Shown: positions 1 through 7,778 of the stretch, one piece after another | How the letters are laid out: the number at the start of each line of letters is the position of its first letter | How positions within the stretch are numbered: the first letter of the stretch is position 1 | Origin: Pseudomonas sp. ATCC PTA-122608 | Lineage (GTDB): Bacteria > Pseudomonadota > Gammaproteobacteria > Pseudomonadales > Pseudomonadaceae | Direction: 5' to 3' | NCBI RefSeq assembly: GCF_001952855.1 | Contig: NZ_LPNO01000025.1 | Span: 1-64,000, forward strand | Length of the DNA: 64,000 nucleotides | Program-made: the position numbers and the translations under genes | The notes under the pieces: generated by a model | Seen by the model: only the letters and a program-made list of their open reading frames with translations | What the model was told of the DNA's origin: nothing | Databases searched by the model: none

Positions 1-48
1 CTTAGCGACATCCACGCCGATGATTGATTGCAAGACAGTCATTGCCAT
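1..48 (-). CDS. IS110-family transposase, N-terminal fragment (cut by window edge)
   Basis: The minus strand reads ATG at 48-46 followed by MAMTVLQSIIGVDVAK, in frame to base 1. The IIGVDVAK string is the usual opening of the DEDD (RuvC-like) domain of IS110-family transposases, and its first Asp is the first catalytic acidic residue. Only 16 codons are visible and the rest lies left of the window. IS110 enzymes are recombinases guided by a bridge RNA made from the element's own non-coding end. The call rests on a short but characteristic motif; the subgroup (IS110 or IS1111) cannot be told. Confidence 0.75.
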   Translation of the reverse strand, partial: MAMTVLQSIIGVDVAK

Positions 49-240
49 GAAAAACGCTCCGGGTTAGGGTTTATGGGCTTGTCGGGGCTTCACCGTTGCG
101 CTGGCTTGCTTCTATCGTCGGTCATGGCCGATGCATTCCTTATCGGCGCTTTGGTGAAGGGGTGGGGCGAAGTCTCCCACGGTCTGTACTGGCTAGAGTC
201 AGATGCTGGCTTTTAGTCCCACCACCCCTACAAGTCTAAC
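1..240 (-). mobile_element. 5' end of an IS110-family insertion sequence (right boundary uncertain)
   Basis: The transposase start at 48 faces left, so the 5' non-coding end of the element must lie to its right. Bases 49-347 hold no convincing gene. They contain complementary segments that could form an RNA structure: 127-132 with 142-147 (GCCGAT/ATCGGC) and 158-165 with 222-229 (AGGGGTGG/CCACCCCT). I cannot see the exact junction; 240 is an estimate placed after the last paired segment. The remaining bases to 347 are the upstream region of the ybbN-like gene. Confidence 0.45.
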
Positions 241-347
241 CATACAAGCTGGCTTGCCTGAGATTGCGATCCTGAGACCGCCCCGCTTTCAGCCAACCCC
301 ACCAACCCTTATAGTTGCCCCATCCCCTGCTTTCTTCGAGATACCCC

Positions 348-1220
348 ATGAGTGAGCCCACGCCGTACATCTTCGATGCCACCACCGCCACCTTCGATCA
401 GGCGGTGATCCAGAACTCCTTCGAAAAACCCGTGCTGGTGGATTTCTGGGCCGAGTGGTGCGCGCCGTGCAAGGCGTTGATGCCGATGCTCGCGCAGATT
501 GCCGAGAGTTATCAGGGTGAGTTGCTGCTGGCCAAGGTCGATTGCGATGCCGAGCCGGACGTGGTCTCGCGCTTTGGCATTCGCAGCCTGCCCACCGTGG
601 TGCTGTTCAAGGATGGCCAGCCGGTGGACGGGTTTGCCGGTGCGCAGCCCGAATCCGCCGTGCGCGCGATGCTGGAGCCACATGTGCAAATGCCGCCGCC
701 GGCTGCTGCCGATCCGCTGGAGCATGCCCAGGCACTGTTTGCCGAAGGCCGCATTACCGAGGCCGAGGCCGTGCTGGTGACCTTGCTCGGCGAAGACAAC
801 ACCAACGCCGCCGCGCTGATCCTGTACGCCCGCTGCCTGGCCGAACGTGGTGAGCTGGGCGAAGCGCAAACCGTGCTCGACGCGGTCAAGAGCGATGATC
901 ACAAGGCGGCACTGGCCGGCGCCAAGGCGCAGATTACTTTCCTGCGCCAGGCCGCCGACCTGCCGGACGCCGCGGATCTCAAGGCCCGCCTGGCGCAAAA
1001 CCCTCAGGATGACGAGGCGGTGTATCAACTGGCCGTGCAGCAACTGGCGCGCCAGCAATACGAGGCCGCGCTGGATGGCTTGCTCAAGCTGTTCACCCGC
1101 AACCGCAGCTACAGCGAGGGCCTGCCCCACAAGACGCTGTTGCAGGTGTTCGAATTGCTCGGCAACGATCATCCGCTGGTCACCGTTTACCGCCGCAAGC
1201 TGTTCGCCGCGCTGTATTAA
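348..1220 (+). CDS. ybbN: Thioredoxin-fold co-chaperone/holdase YbbN (CnoX)
   Basis: 290 residues. An N-terminal thioredoxin domain (about residues 10-110) carries the active-site motif WAEWCAPCK and the cis-Pro segment SLPTVVLF. The rest is alpha-helical with TPR-like repeats, the architecture of CnoX/YbbN, which holds unfolding proteins and passes them to GroEL or DnaK. E. coli CnoX has lost the CXXC pair; here both cysteines are present, so it may also act as an oxidoreductase. An in-frame ATG exists at 315, but ATG 348 begins the conserved protein. The gene converges on 1224-1571 with 3 bases between them. Confidence 0.9.
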   Translation: MSEPTPYIFDATTATFDQAVIQNSFEKPVLVDFWAEWCAPCKALMPMLAQIAESYQGELLLAKVDCDAEPDVVSRFGIRSLPTVVLFKDGQPVDGFAGAQPESAVRAMLEPHVQMPPPAAADPLEHAQALFAEGRITEAEAVLVTLLGEDNTNAAALILYARCLAERGELGEAQTVLDAVKSDDHKAALAGAKAQITFLRQAADLPDAADLKARLAQNPQDDEAVYQLAVQQLARQQYEAALDGLLKLFTRNRSYSEGLPHKTLLQVFELLGNDHPLVTVYRRKLFAALY

Positions 1221-1223
1221 GCC

Positions 1224-1571
1224 TTACTCGATCCAGCTGTACAGCGGCGTATCCCCGCCGCTGGCCACCTTGACCTTGGCGCTATGGCGCAGGCGCACCA
1301 GCAGGCGCTTGCCCGCCGAGGCGCTGCCGGCCAAGCCCTCCAGTTGATCAAGCAATTCCAGACCATTGAGTTGCCCAGCCTTGCGCAGCAAATCCTGGGC
1401 GGCCTGCCACAGGCTCTCGTCCAGGTTACCCGGGGCCGGCGCCACCACGGGCTCGGCACTCGGTGGTTTGCTGGCCTGCAACTGCGCGCCCAGCCGGGCC
1501 CAGTCGCCGTCGTCCAGCTCCAGGGTCAAGTCCACCGGCAGGTCGCCGACGGTTCCACGAATTCTCAACAT
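1224..1571 (-). CDS. Conserved hypothetical protein, 115 aa
   Basis: A small, probably cytoplasmic protein beginning MLRIRGTVGDLPVDLTLELD. It has no signal peptide, no membrane segment and no domain I recognise. The first 35 residues look like beta strands; a Pro/Ala-rich linker follows, then a helical segment. It converges with the ybbN-like gene and diverges from the zinc-linked operon, the same place as PA4062 in P. aeruginosa. Start ATG 1571 leaves 135 bases to the next gene, shared with the Zur-like palindrome. The function is unknown. Confidence 0.7.
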   Translation of the reverse strand: MLRIRGTVGDLPVDLTLELDDGDWARLGAQLQASKPPSAEPVVAPAPGNLDESLWQAAQDLLRKAGQLNGLELLDQLEGLAGSASAGKRLLVRLRHSAKVKVASGGDTPLYSWIE

Positions 1572-1655
1572 CGCACTTACTCCCGCACTTTTCTGACGAG
1601 CATGCTCCCACGCGTCTTGCGCTACGCCAAGCAGGCGGTCAAACTCCTCGCAAAA

Positions 1656-1677
1656 TTGTTATAAGATCACATAACAA
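1656..1677. promoter_or_regulatory. Palindrome resembling a Zur box
   Basis: The inverted repeat TTGTTAT-N8-ATAACAA sits 30 bases before the start of the His-rich DUF2796 gene. The half-sites match those of gammaproteobacterial Zur boxes (GTTAT/ATAAC), but the spacer is longer than the usual 3 bases, so this may be a variant or another Fur-family site. Zinc control is an inference from the half-sites and the operon content. Confidence 0.45.
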
Positions 1678-1706
1678 AACTTTCATCTTTGTTCGGGAGC
1701 TTCACC

Positions 1707-2330
1707 ATGCGCCGTTTGCTGCTCGCTTTGCCGTTTGCCCTGTTGCCACTGGCCATCGCCCAGGCTGCCGACGAGCAGGACCATGATCATGATCATGATC
1801 ACGAGCACGGCAGCCTGGGTGCCCACGAACACGGTGTCGGCCGCCTCAACGCAGTGCTCGACGGCCAGGCCCTGGAGCTGGAACTGGACAGCCCGGCGAT
1901 GAACCTGGTGGGTTTTGAACACCTGGCTACCACGCCGACCGACAAAGCCAAGGTCGCCGCCGCCCGCAAGCAACTGGAGCAACCCCTGGTGCTGTTCAGC
2001 CTGCCCAAGGCCGCCGGTTGCGTGATCAGCACCCAGGAACTGAACAGCCCGCTGTTCGGCGACAAGCCTGAAGCCGACCATGATGAGGACGATGACGACC
2101 ACGCCACCGATGGCAAAGGCGCCGCCGCCCACGAACATCACCACGACCACAGCGAAATCCACGCCCACTACCAGTTCACCTGCGTCACGCCGACCGCGCT
2201 GAGCAACCTCGACCTGACCCAGGTGTTCAAGACGTTCCCCGCCACCCAGAAAATTCAGGTACAACTCATTGGCCCTAGCGGCCAGCAGGGCGTGGAAGCG
2301 ACGGCCACAGCAGCCACCCTCAAATTCTGA
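1707..2330 (+). CDS. Periplasmic His-rich DUF2796 protein, probable zinc binder
   Basis: 207 residues with a cleavable signal peptide (MRRLLLALPFALL.., cut after AQA near residue 20). The mature N-terminus starts with DEQDHDHDHDHEHG, and a second acidic/His tract (DHDEDDDDH.., HEHHHDH) lies near residues 120-150, both typical metal-binding stretches. It has the features of DUF2796 proteins. It is first in an operon with an ABC ATPase, a FtsX-like permease and a DUF3299 protein, matching PA4063-PA4066, which has been described as zinc-responsive. It probably buffers or delivers zinc in the periplasm. ATG 1707 is preferred over 1689 because it starts the signal peptide directly. Confidence 0.85.
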   Translation: MRRLLLALPFALLPLAIAQAADEQDHDHDHDHEHGSLGAHEHGVGRLNAVLDGQALELELDSPAMNLVGFEHLATTPTDKAKVAAARKQLEQPLVLFSLPKAAGCVISTQELNSPLFGDKPEADHDEDDDDHATDGKGAAAHEHHHDHSEIHAHYQFTCVTPTALSNLDLTQVFKTFPATQKIQVQLIGPSGQQGVEATATAATLKF

Positions 2331-2340
2331 AACGAACCCC

Positions 2341-2439
2341 TGTAGGAGCGAGCTTGCTCGCGAAAAACTCGAGAGCGCCGCGTTCAACCTGATGCCCGCG
2401 TCATCGTTGACGTCCATCGCGAGCAAGCCCGCTCCCACA
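2341..2439. repeat. REPIN: two inverted REP copies within the zinc operon
   Basis: Two imperfect inverted REP copies, 2341-2365 (GGAGCGAGCTTGCTCGCGA core) and 2417-2439 (TCGCGAGCAAGCCCGCTCCC), enclose about 50 bases. They fill the gap between the DUF2796 gene and the ATPase gene. The folded transcript could affect expression of the downstream genes. Confidence 0.85.
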
Positions 2440-2454
2440 GAAGAGCCTGTCACC

Positions 2455-3165
2455 ATGACCCAAGCACTTATCGAACTGTCTGACCTGGGCTTCAACTGGC
2501 CGGGTCACCCACAGCTGCTGGACATCCCGACGTTTCGCCTGGAGCCAGGGGAGACCCTGTTCCTCAAGGGCCCCAGCGGCAGTGGCAAGACCACCCTGCT
2601 GGGCCTGCTGGGCGGTGTGCAAAAGCCCAGTCGCGGCAGCATTCGCCTGCTGGGCCAGGAGCTGACTGAACTCTCGGCCGGCGCCCGCGACCGCTTCCGC
2701 GTCGACCACACCGGCTACATTTTCCAGCAGTTCAACCTGCTGCCGTTTCTCTCGGTGCGCGAGAACGTCGAACTGCCCTGCCACTTCTCCAAGCTGCGGG
2801 CGCAGCGGGCAACCCAGCGCCATGGCAGCGTCGACCAGGCCGCCGCGACTTTGCTCGCCCACTTGGGCCTGAAAGACAAGAACCTGCTGGAACGCCGCGC
2901 CGACTCGCTGTCCATTGGCCAGCAACAGCGGGTGGCCGCCGCCCGCGCGTTGATCGGCCAGCCGGAGCTGGTGATCGCCGACGAACCGACGTCAGCCCTG
3001 GACTACGACGCCCGGGAGGCCTTCATTCAGTTGTTGTTCGCCGAATGCCGCGAAGCAGGCGCCAGCCTGTTGTTCGTCAGCCATGACCAGAGCCTGGCGC
3101 CGCTGTTCGACCGCAACCTGTCGCTGGCCGAACTCAATCGCGCCGCCACGCCCGTAGAGGTTTGA
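2455..3165 (+). CDS. ABC transporter ATP-binding protein (LolD/MacB type)
   Basis: 236 residues. Walker A is GPSGSGKTT (residues 39-47), the Q-loop is FQQFNLLPFLSV, Walker B is LVIADEP and the switch His is in FVSHD. The signature motif reads LSIGQQQR rather than LSGGQ, a mild deviation. The fold belongs to the LolD/MacB/FtsE group that powers FtsX-type permeases. It ends 1 base before the permease gene, its likely partner. ATG 2455 begins the conserved N-terminus; earlier in-frame codons fall inside the REP repeat. Confidence 0.92.
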   Translation: MTQALIELSDLGFNWPGHPQLLDIPTFRLEPGETLFLKGPSGSGKTTLLGLLGGVQKPSRGSIRLLGQELTELSAGARDRFRVDHTGYIFQQFNLLPFLSVRENVELPCHFSKLRAQRATQRHGSVDQAAATLLAHLGLKDKNLLERRADSLSIGQQQRVAAARALIGQPELVIADEPTSALDYDAREAFIQLLFAECREAGASLLFVSHDQSLAPLFDRNLSLAELNRAATPVEV

Positions 3166-3166
3166 G

Positions 3167-4432
3167 ATGTATTTGTTTCGACTAGCCATGGCCAGCCTGG
3201 CTAACCGCCGCTTTACCGCAATCCTCACCGCCTTCGCCATCGCCCTCTCGGTCTGCCTGTTGCTGGCGGTGGAGCGGGTACGCACCGAAGCCCGCGCCAG
3301 CTTTGCCAGCACCATCAGCGGCACCGACCTGATCGTCGGCGCGCGCTCCGGCTCGGTGAATTTGCTGCTGTATTCGGTGTTCCGCATCGGCAACGCCACC
3401 AACAATATTCGCTGGGACAGTTACGAACACTTCGCCGCCAACCCGCAGGTGAAATGGGCGATCCCGATTTCCCTCGGCGACTCCCACCGCGGCTACCGCG
3501 TGATGGGCACCAACGAATCCTATTTCGAACACTATCAATACGGCCGCCGGCAGAACCTCGAACTCGCCAGCGGTCGCGCCTTCGCCACCGACCCGTTCGA
3601 AGTGGTGCTCGGCGCCGAAGTGGCCGATGCCCTGCATTACAAGCTGGGCGACAAGCTGGTGCTGGCCCACGGCGTGGCGGTGGTGAGCCTGGTCAAGCAC
3701 GATGACAAGCCGTTCACCGTGGTCGGCATCCTCAAGCGTACCGGCACGCCGGTGGACCGCACGCTGCATATCAGCCTCGGTGGTATGGAAGCGATTCACA
3801 TCGACTGGCACAACGGCGTGCCCGCCCAGGGCAAAGGCCGGATCAGCGCCGACCAGGCCCGCAACATGGACCTGACGCCCCAAGCCATCACCGCGTTCAT
3901 GCTCGGCTTGAACAACAAGATCTCCACCTTCGCCCTGCAACGGGAGATCAACGAATTCCGTGGCGAGCCAATGCTGGCGATCCTGCCGGGCGTGGCCCTG
4001 CAAGAGTTGTGGAGCATGATGGGCACCGCTGAAAAAGCGCTGTTCGTGATCTCGCTGTTCGTGGTGCTGACCGGCTTGATCGGCATGCTCACCGCGATCC
4101 TCACCAGCCTCAACGAGCGCCGCCGGGAAATGGCGATCCTGCGTTCGGTGGGCGCACGGCCCTGGCATATCGCGACCTTGCTGATATTCGAAGCTTTCGC
4201 CCTGGCGTTGTCCGGCGTGATCGCCGGCGTTGGGCTGCTGTATGTGTGCATCGCCGCGTCTCGCGGGTATTTGCAGGCCAATTACGGCCTGGACCTGCCA
4301 TTGTCGCTGCCGAGCGAATATGAATGGACCCTGCTCGGCGGTATTCTCGTCGCAGCCCTGCTGATGGGCAGCGTGCCGGCCTGGCGCGCCTACCGCCAAT
4401 CGTTGGCCGACGGCCTGTCGATACGTTTATGA
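3167..4432 (+). CDS. ABC transporter permease, FtsX/MacB family
   Basis: 421 residues. One N-terminal membrane helix (about residues 15-38) is followed by a large periplasmic MacB-PCD-type domain (about 40-275) and a C-terminal FtsX domain with three helices (about 290-320, 340-370, 390-410). The loop NERRREMAILRSVGARPWHI is the hallmark of this family. Such permeases usually act by mechanotransmission on lipoproteins or periplasmic partners rather than by importing a solute. The partners here are the ATPase before it and the periplasmic proteins on each side. The gene overlaps the possible upstream start of the next one. Confidence 0.92.
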   Translation: MYLFRLAMASLANRRFTAILTAFAIALSVCLLLAVERVRTEARASFASTISGTDLIVGARSGSVNLLLYSVFRIGNATNNIRWDSYEHFAANPQVKWAIPISLGDSHRGYRVMGTNESYFEHYQYGRRQNLELASGRAFATDPFEVVLGAEVADALHYKLGDKLVLAHGVAVVSLVKHDDKPFTVVGILKRTGTPVDRTLHISLGGMEAIHIDWHNGVPAQGKGRISADQARNMDLTPQAITAFMLGLNNKISTFALQREINEFRGEPMLAILPGVALQELWSMMGTAEKALFVISLFVVLTGLIGMLTAILTSLNERRREMAILRSVGARPWHIATLLIFEAFALALSGVIAGVGLLYVCIAASRGYLQANYGLDLPLSLPSEYEWTLLGGILVAALLMGSVPAWRAYRQSLADGLSIRL

Positions 4433-4443
4433 GGAAGCTGTTG

Positions 4444-4965
4444 ATGCGTCGCGTCGTGTTCGCGCTGTTACTGCTGGTGGCCCTGCCCGCTTGGGCCGAA
4501 GACCAGCCCAGGGACCTGGCCTGGCAGGAGATGATCCCGCCGGACGCACCACCGGAAATCCCCAATATGAAACCGCTGCACAACTTGTCGGGCATGGCTG
4601 ATGCGTTGTCGGTGGAGTCTGCGCCGGCCGCCAAGCAGGACCTGCCCAACGCGCCAGTCGTACAAAGCCTGGACGGTAAGCACATCCGCCTGCCAGGTTA
4701 TATCGTGCCGCTGGAAGTCAGCGAAGAAGGTCGCACTACGGAGTTCCTGCTGGTGCCGTATTTCGGCGCGTGCATCCATGTACCGCCACCGCCGTCGAAC
4801 CAGATCGTGCATGTCAAAAGCGAAGTCGGTGTGAAGCTCGACGAGTTGTATCAGCCGTACTGGATCGAAGGCCAGATGCAGGTCAAACCGTCGAGCAGCG
4901 AACTGGCCGACGCCGGCTACCAGATGGATGCCGACAAGATCTACGTGTACGAATTGCAGGAGTAG
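4444..4965 (+). CDS. Periplasmic DUF3299 protein
   Basis: 173 residues with a signal peptide (MRRVVFALLLLVALPAWA, cut before EDQPRD). The conserved DUF3299 core contains YIVPLE, a segment with a single Cys (FGACIHVPPPPSNQIV) and the C-terminal YVYELQE. ATG 4444 has GAGGAAG six bases upstream; ATG 4429, overlapping the permease stop, is possible but lacks a ribosome site. It is the last gene of the zinc-linked operon. The conserved Cys and His suggest metal binding, but its role is unproven. Confidence 0.85.
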   Translation: MRRVVFALLLLVALPAWAEDQPRDLAWQEMIPPDAPPEIPNMKPLHNLSGMADALSVESAPAAKQDLPNAPVVQSLDGKHIRLPGYIVPLEVSEEGRTTEFLLVPYFGACIHVPPPPSNQIVHVKSEVGVKLDELYQPYWIEGQMQVKPSSSELADAGYQMDADKIYVYELQE

Positions 4966-4983
4966 CGCGTTATCACCGTTTCA

Positions 4984-4997
4984 TTGAGCTGAGTCAA
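4984..4997. promoter_or_regulatory. Putative Anr/FNR box upstream of oprG
   Basis: TTGAGCTGAGTCAA keeps the outer TTGA-N6-TCAA of the FNR/Anr consensus but replaces the inner T/A by G/G. It is followed by TACCAT at 5019-5024 as a possible -10, placing the site centre near -41, the class II activator position. Anaerobic induction of OprG in P. aeruginosa is known; its use here is inferred. Confidence 0.5.
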
Positions 4998-5061
4998 AAG
5001 CCCAGCCTGAACGATCTTTACCATTGGATGTATCTCTTTTAATACATCCTCTGGAGCTCCC

Positions 5062-5760
5062 ATGAACAAGTCCCTGCTCGGCGCGTCGCTTGTCGCGCTC
5101 GCCCTCGCTGCCCCCGTTGCCCACGCTCACGAAGCGGGCGACATCCTGATTCGCGCCGGTGCCATCACCGTCAACCCGAAAGCGGACAGCAGCAGTGTCA
5201 AGGTTGACCAGGGCCCGCTGGCCGGGACCAACCTGGGCGGCAAGGCGACCATGAGCAGCGACACTCAACTGGGCTTGAACTTCGCCTACATGCTCACCAG
5301 CCACTGGGGTATCGAACTGCTGGCGGCCACGCCGTTCGAACACGATGTGAAGATCAAGAACACCGCCCTGGGCGCTGCCAACGGCAAGCTCGGCTCGCTG
5401 AAACACCTGCCGCCGACCCTGAGCGTCGTGTACTACCCGCTGGACAGCAAGTCGGTATTCCAACCGTACATCGGCGCCGGTATCAACTACACCTGGATCT
5501 ACGACGAACACGTCGGCGGTCGCGCCCAAGAAGCCGGTTTCAGCAACTTCAAGGCGGAAAACTCCTGGGGCTGGGCCGCGCAGATCGGTGCGGACTACAT
5601 GATCAACGACAAGTGGATGATCAACGCCCAGGCGCGCTACATCGACATCAGCACCAAGGCCACTGTGGATAACAATGCGCTGGGCCAGGGCACTCGCGCC
5701 AAGGTCGATGTGGATGTTGATCCGATGGTGTACATGGTCGGTATTGGCTACAAGTTCTAG
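5062..5760 (+). CDS. oprG: Outer membrane protein OprG (OmpW family)
   Basis: 232 residues with a 22-residue signal peptide ending VAHA, then the OmpW opening EAGDILIRAGAITVNP. The family signatures SHWGIELLAATPFEHD and KHLPPTLSVVYYP follow, and the protein ends in Phe (GIGYKF), the usual C-terminus of an eight-stranded outer-membrane barrel. OmpW/OprG channels are thought to pass small hydrophobic molecules laterally into the membrane. It lies directly after the zinc-linked operon, as oprG (PA4067) does in P. aeruginosa, but appears to have its own promoter and has its own terminator at 5771-5796. Confidence 0.93.
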   Translation: MNKSLLGASLVALALAAPVAHAHEAGDILIRAGAITVNPKADSSSVKVDQGPLAGTNLGGKATMSSDTQLGLNFAYMLTSHWGIELLAATPFEHDVKIKNTALGAANGKLGSLKHLPPTLSVVYYPLDSKSVFQPYIGAGINYTWIYDEHVGGRAQEAGFSNFKAENSWGWAAQIGADYMINDKWMINAQARYIDISTKATVDNNALGQGTRAKVDVDVDPMVYMVGIGYKF

Positions 5761-5770
5761 GTTCTACCCA

Positions 5771-5796
5771 AGGCCCTGTTGTACAGGGCCTTTTTT
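5771..5796 (+). terminator. Rho-independent terminator of oprG
   Basis: GGCCCTG (5772-5778) pairs with CAGGGCC (5784-5790) around a 5-base loop, followed by TTTTTT. Confidence 0.92.
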
Positions 5797-5858
5797 ATGA
5801 GGCTTCCCATGGAGGCAAGTGCCAATCAGATGTCAGGCACACGACCGTGTGCTGCGAA

Positions 5859-6221
5859 TCAGGCTTCAGCCAGGAGTTGGCGAACTTCAGCGATGACCAA
5901 GTCAATGTTGAACGGCTTTTTCAACACCGCATTGAACAAGTCCGACCGCTCCATACCAATATGGGCCTGGGCTCCGCTGATCAGGATAATGGGCAAGTGA
6001 TTGACCGCCGGTAGCGCGCGGACAGCTTCGGCAAACTCCTGGCCATCCATGACCGGCATCATGAAGTCGGTGATGATCAACGCTGGCCGCTCGCGCTCCA
6101 GGACCTCGAGTCCTTTCTGGCCATTGCTCGCTTTTACGACCATGTACCCCTCATCCTCCAGCGCATAGCCGAGAATGTCAGCGATCAAATACTCGTCGTC
6201 GACGACCAGGATGGTGGTCAT
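5859..6221 (-). CDS. Stand-alone response regulator receiver (CheY-like)
   Basis: 120 residues, a single receiver domain with no output domain. The acidic pair is D8-D9, the phospho-acceptor is D52 (in IITDFMMP), the switch Ser is S82 and the conserved Lys is K102 (LKKPF). It starts 6 bases after the KaiC-like gene and is the last member of the kinase-KaiC-receiver operon. A receiver without an output domain may act on a partner protein, here plausibly the KaiC-like ATPase or its kinase. Confidence 0.9.
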   Translation of the reverse strand: MTTILVVDDEYLIADILGYALEDEGYMVVKASNGQKGLEVLERERPALIITDFMMPVMDGQEFAEAVRALPAVNHLPIILISGAQAHIGMERSDLFNAVLKKPFNIDLVIAEVRQLLAEA

Positions 6222-6227
6222 GTCAGT

Positions 6228-7688
6228 TCAACCCGAATCAGAGACTTTGGACGTTGAGCCCGGCAGCGAAGAATCATTAGGAACAGCCAATGCATTTCTT
6301 GATGCCTTCTTCAGGTCAACGCCGTTTTCATGGATTACCACCTCAAGAAGCGAAGGATCGTAGAAGCTGTCTCGTACCTTAAGGATCGAAAGCATTCTTC
6401 TTAGTTCAGATTGAATCTCGAAGAAGCGCATCAGCAGCAGGTTATCGACAATACTGGACAGGTCCGGGGTCGGAGAACTGACCGCCGAACCAAAAACGTC
6501 ACGCATCTCCCATGAGGCAAACACCGTTACGCCACGGGCACGGAGCTCGCTCATCAGGGCACCGTAAAAATCGGTGATACGTGCCGGGTTCGTCGACAGT
6601 CGGGTCATGCCGCTCAAGCTGTCGATGAACAGGCGCTTGATGCCCTTTTCTTCAACCACTTTCAGCAGCCGTGCGCCGAGACCATCGAGCAGGCCTTCAG
6701 TAGTGGGTTGCCAGGCAATACTCAGCGCACCACTTTCTTCCATCCCTTTAATATCAATACCCAGCGATAGGCCTTTGAGGCGTAACCGTTGCGGGCTTTC
6801 ATAAAAACCGAAATGCAGGCCCGGCGCTTCCACTGTCGACTCAGCCAGAAACCTGAGCCCCAGCGTGGTTTTCCCGACGCCCGAAGGCCCCATGACGAGG
6901 GTAACGGAAGAACTGTGCAGGCCACCGCCGATGATGGCGTCCAGCGAACCGATGCCGCTGGTGATACGCGTCAGATCGGAACTGTCAGGTAACGATGGAC
7001 GGCTGTAGAGGCTTTCCAGACGCGGATAAACCACCAGGCCATCGTCGGTAATTTCACACTCGTGCAATCCGGTCAGTGCACCACTGCCCCGGGTCTTGCG
7101 CAGTTGAATACGCCGCACTGAACGGCTGCCGTGAAGCTCCTCACCCATCTCGATTACACCATCAACCATGGTGTGCTCCGGACTGCCGTCGTCCAACCGG
7201 GAACTGGTGAGAAACAGCACCGTACAACCGGCGAACGCGGCGTGCCCTTGCAGCTCGGAAATGAATTTCTTTGTGTCGATGGGCGAGTCAGCCTTGGAGC
7301 GTGCATTGAGCAAGCCGTCGACCACTAACACAGTGGCCTTCTGACGACTGATCTCACGCCGAAGCAGCTTGACCACCTCATCGAGACCTTCGTTCTCAAG
7401 GGTGTCAAACGCACTGACGAACTGAATTTCGGCTCCCACCCGGGAAACATCAAAGAAGTTCAGGGTCGAGAGGAATTGAAATAAACGGTCGTGGGACTCA
7501 GCCAGCAACGTGGCGACCAGGACACGGCCCCCGTTGCGCGCATGATTAAATCCCAGTTGATTGGCGAGGATGGTTTTACCCGATCCTGGGCGCCCCTGGA
7601 TAATGTAGGAGGCACCTGCGACTAGCCCGCCCTTGAGCAGAGCATCCAGCCCTTCTATTCCGCTTTGAAGGCGATTTAGCTTTTCCAC
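6228..7688 (-). CDS. KaiC-like tandem RecA ATPase
   Basis: 486 residues with two KaiC/RecA domains. Domain I (about 1-235) has Walker A GRPGSGKT (32-39) and a Walker B-like TVLVVDG (119-125). Domain II (about 236-460) has GPSGVGKT (267-274) and KRLFIDS (351-357). By eye, S411-S412 (DLSSIVDN) align with the S431-T432 autophosphorylation pair of cyanobacterial KaiC. The EE pair after Walker A is reduced (LAES, FYES). GTG start 7688; no KaiB or KaiA gene is present. It lies between a histidine kinase and a receiver. KaiC homologues outside cyanobacteria have been linked to stress responses and timing; the role here is unknown. Confidence 0.88.
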   Translation of the reverse strand: MEKLNRLQSGIEGLDALLKGGLVAGASYIIQGRPGSGKTILANQLGFNHARNGGRVLVATLLAESHDRLFQFLSTLNFFDVSRVGAEIQFVSAFDTLENEGLDEVVKLLRREISRQKATVLVVDGLLNARSKADSPIDTKKFISELQGHAAFAGCTVLFLTSSRLDDGSPEHTMVDGVIEMGEELHGSRSVRRIQLRKTRGSGALTGLHECEITDDGLVVYPRLESLYSRPSLPDSSDLTRITSGIGSLDAIIGGGLHSSSVTLVMGPSGVGKTTLGLRFLAESTVEAPGLHFGFYESPQRLRLKGLSLGIDIKGMEESGALSIAWQPTTEGLLDGLGARLLKVVEEKGIKRLFIDSLSGMTRLSTNPARITDFYGALMSELRARGVTVFASWEMRDVFGSAVSSPTPDLSSIVDNLLLMRFFEIQSELRRMLSILKVRDSFYDPSLLEVVIHENGVDLKKASRNALAVPNDSSLPGSTSKVSDSG

Positions 7689-7778
7689 AATGCAACCCTG
7701 ATGTGAACAACAGGCCCTTAAGCCGAAGGTTTACGATGCTAACTCCATTTGCGCAATCGGGCTATCCGCTCATCCAGT

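Noticed and set aside
28..216. Small plus-strand open frame near the left edge
   Set aside because: It overlaps the IS110 transposase start and its non-coding end and has no recognisable protein features.
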